From: an uncultured Bacilli bacterium
GTDB taxonomy: Bacteria; Bacillota_I; Bacilli_A; RF39; UBA660
Length of the DNA: 26,197 nucleotides
NCBI GenBank assembly: GCA_934129945.1
Contig: CAKOXC010000012.1
Span: 1-26,197 of the forward strand
Reading direction: 5' to 3'
Numbering within the stretch: position 1 is the first letter of the stretch; every line of letters begins with the position of its first letter. The position numbers were made by a program, and so were the translations under genes. The notes beneath the pieces were generated by a model. That model had not been told where the DNA came from, ran no database searches, and saw nothing but the letters and a program-made list of their open reading frames with translations. Shown piece by piece: positions 21,887 through 26,197 of this stretch.

Positions 21887-24112
21887 ATGGCAAAAAAGAA
21901 AAAAACAAAAGAAGCAGAAAAAGAATCTTTTCAATATAGTGTAGAATTAACTGGACTTTTATTAATTCTAATTGGAATTATTGGTGTAGGATTTGGTCCA
22001 GTCGGTACATTAATAAAAAAATTTGCAATGTTTTTATTAGGAAACTGGTGGGTTTTAGTTTTGCTTTTTGTTCTATATTTAGGAACATATATGTTATTTA
22101 AAAGAAAAATGCCTAAATTCTTTTCTTCGAGATTAATAGGAATTTATATTTTAATAATTGTTCTTTTAGTTTGGTCACATGTACCTTTTATTAAAGAATG
22201 TGCTAAATCATCAGATATTTTAAAAACAACTATAGATAATTTTATGAGTAGAATTCAAACAATTAGTCCAGCTGCTAAAATAGGAGCAACTGGTCAAACT
22301 TCTATATCTGTTGGTGGAGGTATAATTGGAGCACTTTTTGCTTTTATACTATCTGCATGTTTTGGAGAAGTTGGAACATATATTGTTATGGTAATACTAG
22401 CTTTATTTGGCTTTATAATGTTATTTGAAATAACATTAACTGATATGTTTTCAAAAATCTTTGGAATATTTAAAAGAGAACATAAAGAAAAAGAACCTAA
22501 AAAGAAATTTAATGTTGATACATTAGAATACGAAGAAGAGGAAGAAGATTCTAAGAAAGATGATAAGATTATTATTTCTAGTGTTGAAGAATTAAAGAAA
22601 AATAATTTTAGTAATACTGAAGTTCCAGAAACTTTAACTCCAACTAAAGATAAAGATGTAGTTCCTAGTAATTATAAATTACCACCTTTAAGTTTGTTAG
22701 ACGATCCTCAAAGACCTAAAAAAGTTAATTCAACAGAATTTATAAAAGCTAATAAGGATACTCTTGAAAGAGTATTAAAAGATTTTCAAATTGCTGGTAA
22801 AGTTGTAGAAATCCATGTTGGACCAGCAGTTACGCAATACGAACTAACTGTACCAGCTGGAACAAAATTAAGCCGAATTAGTGCCATAAATAAAGAAATA
22901 GCCTTAGCATTAGCGGCAAAAGATGTTAGAATACAAGCTCCAATTCCTGGAAAAAGTACTATTGGTATAGAAATTCCTAATGCATCAGTTTCTCCAGTTA
23001 AAATTAAAGAAATTTTAATTAAAAATCAAGATGGTGGAAAAATTAATGTTGCTTTAGGAAAAGATATCATGGGTAATGCAAGACTTGCAGATTTATCTAA
23101 AATGCCTCATTTACTTATTGCTGGTTCTACAGGAAGTGGTAAATCTGTATGTACTAATAGTATAATAGCATCTATTTTAATGAAATATCGTCCTGATGAA
23201 TGTAAATTAGTACTAGTTGACCCTAAGAAAGTTGAATTATCTAATTATAACGGTGTTCCACACCTTTTAATACCAGTAATTACTGATGCAAAAAAAGCAT
23301 CAGTTGCATTACAAAAAGTTGTTGCTGAAATGGAAAGACGTTATGATACATTTAGTGATACAGGGGTAAAAAATATTGAGAGTTATAATAATTATATTGT
23401 TAAAGAAAATCAAAAACATCCAGAAAATATTCAGAAAAAAATGCATTATTTAGTGGTTATAATAGATGAACTTGCAGATTTAATGTTAGTTGCTGCTAAA
23501 GATGTTGAAGATTCAATAATGCGTATTACTCAAATGGCTAGAGCAGCAGGAATTCATTTAATTGTAGCAACTCAAAGACCATCCACTGATGTAATTACTG
23601 GTGTAGTAAAAGCAAATATTCCATCTCGTATAGCATTTGCTGTTGCATCAAATATTGATTCACGTACAATATTAGATATGAGTGGCGCTGAAAAATTACT
23701 TGGAAAAGGTGATATGTTATATTTGCCAATGGGTGAAAATGTGCCAGTTCGTATTCAAGGATGTTTTATATCAGATGATGAAATAAGAAGAGTAATTGAT
23801 TATGTTTGTAAAGAACAGGTTGCTTCCTATGATGAATCAATGAACTTAGATGCACCTGTTTCAAACACACAAGCATCAGGTGTTGGAAGTGGTCCAGATG
23901 GATACGATGATCCTCTTTATGATGAAATAGTTAAATTTGCTGTTGAAACAGGTAAAGTTAGTGCTTCGCTATTACAAAGAAGATTTAGATTAGGTTATAA
24001 TAGAGCTGCAAGAATAATAGATTTACTAGAAGATAGAGGGATAATAGGGCCATCTAATGGATCTAAGCCACGTGAAGTTTTAATTAAATTAGAAAGTAAA
24101 GAGGAGGATTAA
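21887..24112 (+). CDS. ftsK: DNA translocase FtsK/SpoIIIE
   Basis: A septal DNA pump that moves chromosome ends through the closing septum, or the whole prespore chromosome when used as SpoIIIE. The 741-residue protein has four N-terminal membrane helices (about 20-185), an acidic linker (200-280), the alpha-beta motor domain with Walker A GSTGSGKS (413-420) and Walker B VVIIDELADL (about 522-531), and a C-terminal gamma winged helix (about 675-735, LLQRRFRLGYNRAARIID) that reads polar DNA sequences. The ATG at 21887 follows AAGGTGG; an in-frame GTG at 21878 lies inside that site. One enzyme may serve both division and sporulation; FtsK versus SpoIIIE cannot be told apart from this sequence. 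Confidence 0.95.
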   Translation: MAKKKKTKEAEKESFQYSVELTGLLLILIGIIGVGFGPVGTLIKKFAMFLLGNWWVLVLLFVLYLGTYMLFKRKMPKFFSSRLIGIYILIIVLLVWSHVPFIKECAKSSDILKTTIDNFMSRIQTISPAAKIGATGQTSISVGGGIIGALFAFILSACFGEVGTYIVMVILALFGFIMLFEITLTDMFSKIFGIFKREHKEKEPKKKFNVDTLEYEEEEEDSKKDDKIIISSVEELKKNNFSNTEVPETLTPTKDKDVVPSNYKLPPLSLLDDPQRPKKVNSTEFIKANKDTLERVLKDFQIAGKVVEIHVGPAVTQYELTVPAGTKLSRISAINKEIALALAAKDVRIQAPIPGKSTIGIEIPNASVSPVKIKEILIKNQDGGKINVALGKDIMGNARLADLSKMPHLLIAGSTGSGKSVCTNSIIASILMKYRPDECKLVLVDPKKVELSNYNGVPHLLIPVITDAKKASVALQKVVAEMERRYDTFSDTGVKNIESYNNYIVKENQKHPENIQKKMHYLVVIIDELADLMLVAAKDVEDSIMRITQMARAAGIHLIVATQRPSTDVITGVVKANIPSRIAFAVASNIDSRTILDMSGAEKLLGKGDMLYLPMGENVPVRIQGCFISDDEIRRVIDYVCKEQVASYDESMNLDAPVSNTQASGVGSGPDGYDDPLYDEIVKFAVETGKVSASLLQRRFRLGYNRAARIIDLLEDRGIIGPSNGSKPREVLIKLESKEED

Positions 24113-24117
24113 AAGAT

Positions 24118-25965
24118 ATGAAAAAAATATTAAAATTACTAATTATTATATCTTCTTTTTTTATATTTAATAATGTAAATGCTGCTTATGATAATGATTT
24201 TGATTTTGGATACATTATAGAAAATTATGATGTAGATATGATAGTAAATGAAAATAATTCGTTTGATATAACAGAAAAAATAACAGTTTACTTTAATGAA
24301 GAAAGACATGGAATTATAAGAAATATTCCACTTAAAAATGAAATAGAAAGATTAGATGGAAGTTCTTCCAAGAACAAAGCAAAAATATCAAATATTAATA
24401 TAAATGAAAAATATTCAAAATCTAAAGAGAATGGTAAATTAAAACTAAAAATAGGTAGTGCTAATAAAACACTTACGGGAAAAAAAGAATATATAATAAA
24501 ATATAATTATCGTTTATCAAATGATAAAGAAAAAGATTTTGATGAAATATATTTTAATATTATAGGAAATGAATGGGATACTATAATTAATAATGTAACT
24601 TTTAAAATTCATATGCCAAAAGATTTTGATGAAAGTAAACTTGGTTTTGCAACGGGAAGTTATGGTTCAACTGATAATGATTTAATTGACTATGAAATAA
24701 AAGATAATGTAATTGAAGGAAAATATACTGGAATGTTAAATCCTGGTGAAGGAATAACAGTAAGATGTCAGTTAGAAGAAGGGTATTTTCAAATTCCATT
24801 AATAGATAAAATAATGGATAATTTAGTATTTGTCATTCCTGGTATTTTAACTTTAATATGTTTAATTTTACTACTTTCAAAGGGTATTGATAAACACATT
24901 GTAGAAACTGTAGAATTTAATGCTCCAAATGGTTTTAATAGTTTAGATGTTGCTTATATTTATAAAGGAAAAATAAATAACAAAGATGTAATGTCATTAT
25001 TAATTTATTTAGCTAGTAAAGGTTATATTGAAATTATTGAAAATGAAAAAAAAGATATTAAATTTAAAAAGCTAAAAGATTATGATGGTGATGATGAAAG
25101 TGAAAAAAGCTTTTTAGAAAGTATGTTTAAAAACGATGATGTTACAAAACCTAGTAGATTAAAAAATAAATTTTACAGAACAATTGAGCAAATAAAAAAA
25201 GAAAAGCGTAATGATAATTTTTCATCTTATATTTTTGAGTCTAAAAATAAAAAATATAAAATTGCTATTATAATTAATATGATATTAAGTGTAATTTTTT
25301 CAATAGGGTTATCAGTATATAACAATGCTGGAGCAGAAGAATTTATAATTGCTATATTTTTATTAGTGTTTTATTCAATATTTTTTATTGTTGGTTTTGC
25401 AGCTAAAGGTAATACAATTTTTCAAGTATTTTGGTTAGGATTTACTACAATGCATTTTATGATTATGGGTGGAGCTTTTGTATTCCAATATATTGATAAT
25501 AAATTAGTATTATTGTTTGAACTTATTTGTTTATTAATTATGGCTTTCTGTTTAAAATATATTCCAAAACGTACTGAATACGGGTCTGAAATGTATGGCA
25601 AAATAAAAGGATTCAAAAGATTCTTGACAACAGCAGAAAAAGAAAAATTAGAAGAAATGGTTAGTAGCAATCCAAGTTATTTTTATGATATTTTACCATA
25701 TGCTTATGTTCTAGGAATAACTGATAAATGGATTAAACAATTTGAAAATATAACACTTGCTGAACCTTCATGGTATAGTGGAACTAATTTTAGTTATCAT
25801 ACAATGGATCATTTTATGAATGAAACAATGAATTCTTTAAATAAAACTATGGGATCTGTACCAGCATCAACAGGTGGCGGATCATCAAGTGGTGGTAGTT
25901 CTTCATCATCTGGAGGAGGATTTTCAGGAGGAGGTTCCGGCGGTGGCGGCGGAAGTTCGTGGTAA
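24118..25965 (+). CDS. DUF2207 membrane protein with Gly/Ser-rich C-terminus
   Basis: A 615-residue surface-exposed membrane protein. A signal peptide (about 1-22, ending NVNA) is followed by the DUF2207 outer domain (about 30-225: VNENNSFDITEKITVYF, HGIIRNIP, NNVTFKIHMP, NPGEGITVRC). A membrane helix lies at about 235-254, a cytosolic domain with GKINNKDVMSLLIYLASKGYIEI (about 281-305) follows, then several helices (about 378-480), and the family's usual Gly/Ser tail ending GGSSW. The tail gives a low-complexity stretch at about 25870-25960, a local GC rise. The gene begins 5 bases after ftsK with a strong AGGAGG, so the two are probably an operon. Function unknown. Confidence 0.87.
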   Translation: MKKILKLLIIISSFFIFNNVNAAYDNDFDFGYIIENYDVDMIVNENNSFDITEKITVYFNEERHGIIRNIPLKNEIERLDGSSSKNKAKISNININEKYSKSKENGKLKLKIGSANKTLTGKKEYIIKYNYRLSNDKEKDFDEIYFNIIGNEWDTIINNVTFKIHMPKDFDESKLGFATGSYGSTDNDLIDYEIKDNVIEGKYTGMLNPGEGITVRCQLEEGYFQIPLIDKIMDNLVFVIPGILTLICLILLLSKGIDKHIVETVEFNAPNGFNSLDVAYIYKGKINNKDVMSLLIYLASKGYIEIIENEKKDIKFKKLKDYDGDDESEKSFLESMFKNDDVTKPSRLKNKFYRTIEQIKKEKRNDNFSSYIFESKNKKYKIAIIINMILSVIFSIGLSVYNNAGAEEFIIAIFLLVFYSIFFIVGFAAKGNTIFQVFWLGFTTMHFMIMGGAFVFQYIDNKLVLLFELICLLIMAFCLKYIPKRTEYGSEMYGKIKGFKRFLTTAEKEKLEEMVSSNPSYFYDILPYAYVLGITDKWIKQFENITLAEPSWYSGTNFSYHTMDHFMNETMNSLNKTMGSVPASTGGGSSSGGSSSSSGGGFSGGGSGGGGGSSW

Positions 25966-25988
25966 AGGCAATTTATATTGTCTTTTTT
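25964..25988 (+). terminator. Rho-independent terminator after the DUF2207 gene
   Basis: AAAGGCAAT (25964-25972) pairs with ATTGTCTTT (25977-25985, one G-T pair), loop TTAT, then a T run; the stop codon overlaps the stem. Confidence 0.85.
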
Positions 25989-26028
25989 TATGTTTGATTA
26001 AAACATTTGTCACTATTTGTCGAAAGCC

Positions 26029-26056
26029 TTGAAATATAAAAAAAATACTATATAAT
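26029..26056 (+). promoter_or_regulatory. Putative sigma-A promoter of the last gene
   Basis: TTGAAA (26029-26034), 16 bases, TATAAT (26051-26056). Transcription would begin near 26063, giving a leader of about 90 bases. Confidence 0.7.
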
Positions 26057-26065
26057 AGCGTATCG

Positions 26066-26153
26066 AGAAGCAAAAAGAAGATGCTTGCCACCTTACTTTA
26101 GGGACTAAAATTCAGGGGGCTTTTATAAAAATAAAAGTAAAGGTGGTAATAAT
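26066..26153 (+). promoter_or_regulatory. Structured 5' leader that can sequester the ribosome binding site
   Basis: Three helices can be drawn. A small hairpin pairs AAGCA (26068-26072) with TGCTT (26082-26086). A 12-bp helix pairs CCACCTTACTTT (26088-26099) with AAAGTAAAGGTGG (26134-26146, one bulged A), which buries the AAAGGTGG ribosome binding site of the ATG at 26154. A competing hairpin pairs CTTTTAT (26120-26126) with ATAAAAG (26131-26137) and would break part of the second helix. The arrangement suits a translational switch, such as a ribosomal-protein leader or riboswitch; I could not match it to a known class. Confidence 0.55.
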
Positions 26154-26197
26154 ATGAACAAAAATGATTATATAATCTCAAGATTATTCATAATTAT
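26154..26197 (+). CDS. 5' end of an unidentified gene (14 codons, truncated)
   Basis: Only the first 14 codons are in the window (MNKNDYIISRLFII), starting at an ATG 7 bases after AGGTGG, and continuing past the right edge. The hydrophobic run could be the beginning of a membrane protein or of a translation factor; it is too short to assign. Its regulatory leader is the main clue: tightly regulated genes such as infC or transporter genes are often preceded by such structures. Confidence 0.6.
   Translation, partial: MNKNDYIISRLFII

Noticed and set aside
24602..24799. Antisense reading frame inside the DUF2207 gene
   Set aside because: The product is rich in L, H, Q and F, as expected from reading AT-rich coding sequence backwards.
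25870..25960. GGN-rich tract as a DNA repeat or foreign insert
   Set aside because: It encodes the Gly/Ser-rich tail normal for DUF2207 proteins.
26134..26156. AAAGGTGGTAATAATATG as the T-box antiterminator (GGTGGNACCGCG)
   Set aside because: The ACCGCG part is missing, no stem I specifier or terminator stem is seen, and the GGTGG is explained as the ribosome binding site.
1..26197. Mycoplasma-type genetic code (TGA as Trp), suggested by the extreme AT content
   Set aside because: The ymfH-like gene ends in TGA at the right family length and all tryptophans in the conserved proteins are TGG.

Overview
The window looks like chromosomal DNA of an uncultivated, very AT-rich, low-GC Firmicute (Bacilli-type gene content, perhaps an RF39- or Erysipelotrichales-like gut lineage; the lineage is inference). 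TGA is a stop codon (ymfH-like gene, 11285-11287), so this is the standard bacterial code and not the Mycoplasma code. Shine-Dalgarno sites (AGGTGA, AAGGAG, AGAGG), intergenic Rho-independent terminators and several TTGNNN-17-TATAAT promoters are easy to see. I found no tRNA, rRNA, CRISPR array, insertion sequence or prophage, and no gene-free stretch longer than 300 bases.

Layout. 1-396: the 3' end of an Rpn-type PD-(D/E)XK nuclease gene with an internal duplication. 431-1243 (minus): uppP. 1314-2743: a small membrane protein, a YjbA/DUF3603 protein and a lipoprotein. 2794-6669: a D,D-carboxypeptidase, a HExxH protein, spmA, spmB and rluB, which is the B. subtilis dacB-spmA-spmB-rluB order with one extra gene inserted. 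6772-7050 (minus): a ferredoxin with a cysteine-rich tail. 7165-8721: a tail-anchored acidic protein and the sporulation gene yunB. 8793-11287: an M16 peptidase pair (ymfF/ymfH-like).

11394-16248 is a cell-envelope region: a wall glucosaminidase, a membrane-anchored Ig-like protein, a class B sortase with a large cytosolic domain, a divergently transcribed NPKTG sortase substrate, and a protein resembling a degenerate polysaccharide deacetylase. 16278-17114 is a TtcA-type tRNA thiolation enzyme. 17203-18350 is a pair of exported proteins, the first with a SipW/TasA-type signal. 18371-19388 holds a small hypothetical gene (minus) and an HdeD-family membrane protein. 19440-21785 is the cysteine desulfurase-thiI pair for 4-thiouridine. 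21887-25965 is ftsK/spoIIIE and a DUF2207 membrane protein. The window ends with a promoter, a structured 5' leader that can hide the ribosome binding site, and the first 14 codons of an unidentified gene.

Together the genes cover wall recycling and remodelling (uppP, dacB-like, glucosaminidase, sortase), sporulation-type functions (spmAB, yunB, possibly spoIIIE) and tRNA/rRNA modification (rluB, ttcA-like, the desulfurase and thiI). Points most worth a second look are the sortase with a cytosolic domain beside its likely substrate, the metallothionein-like ferredoxin tail, the HExxH protein inside the spore-maturation cluster, the possible sigma-E promoter before yunB, and the leader RNA at the right edge.
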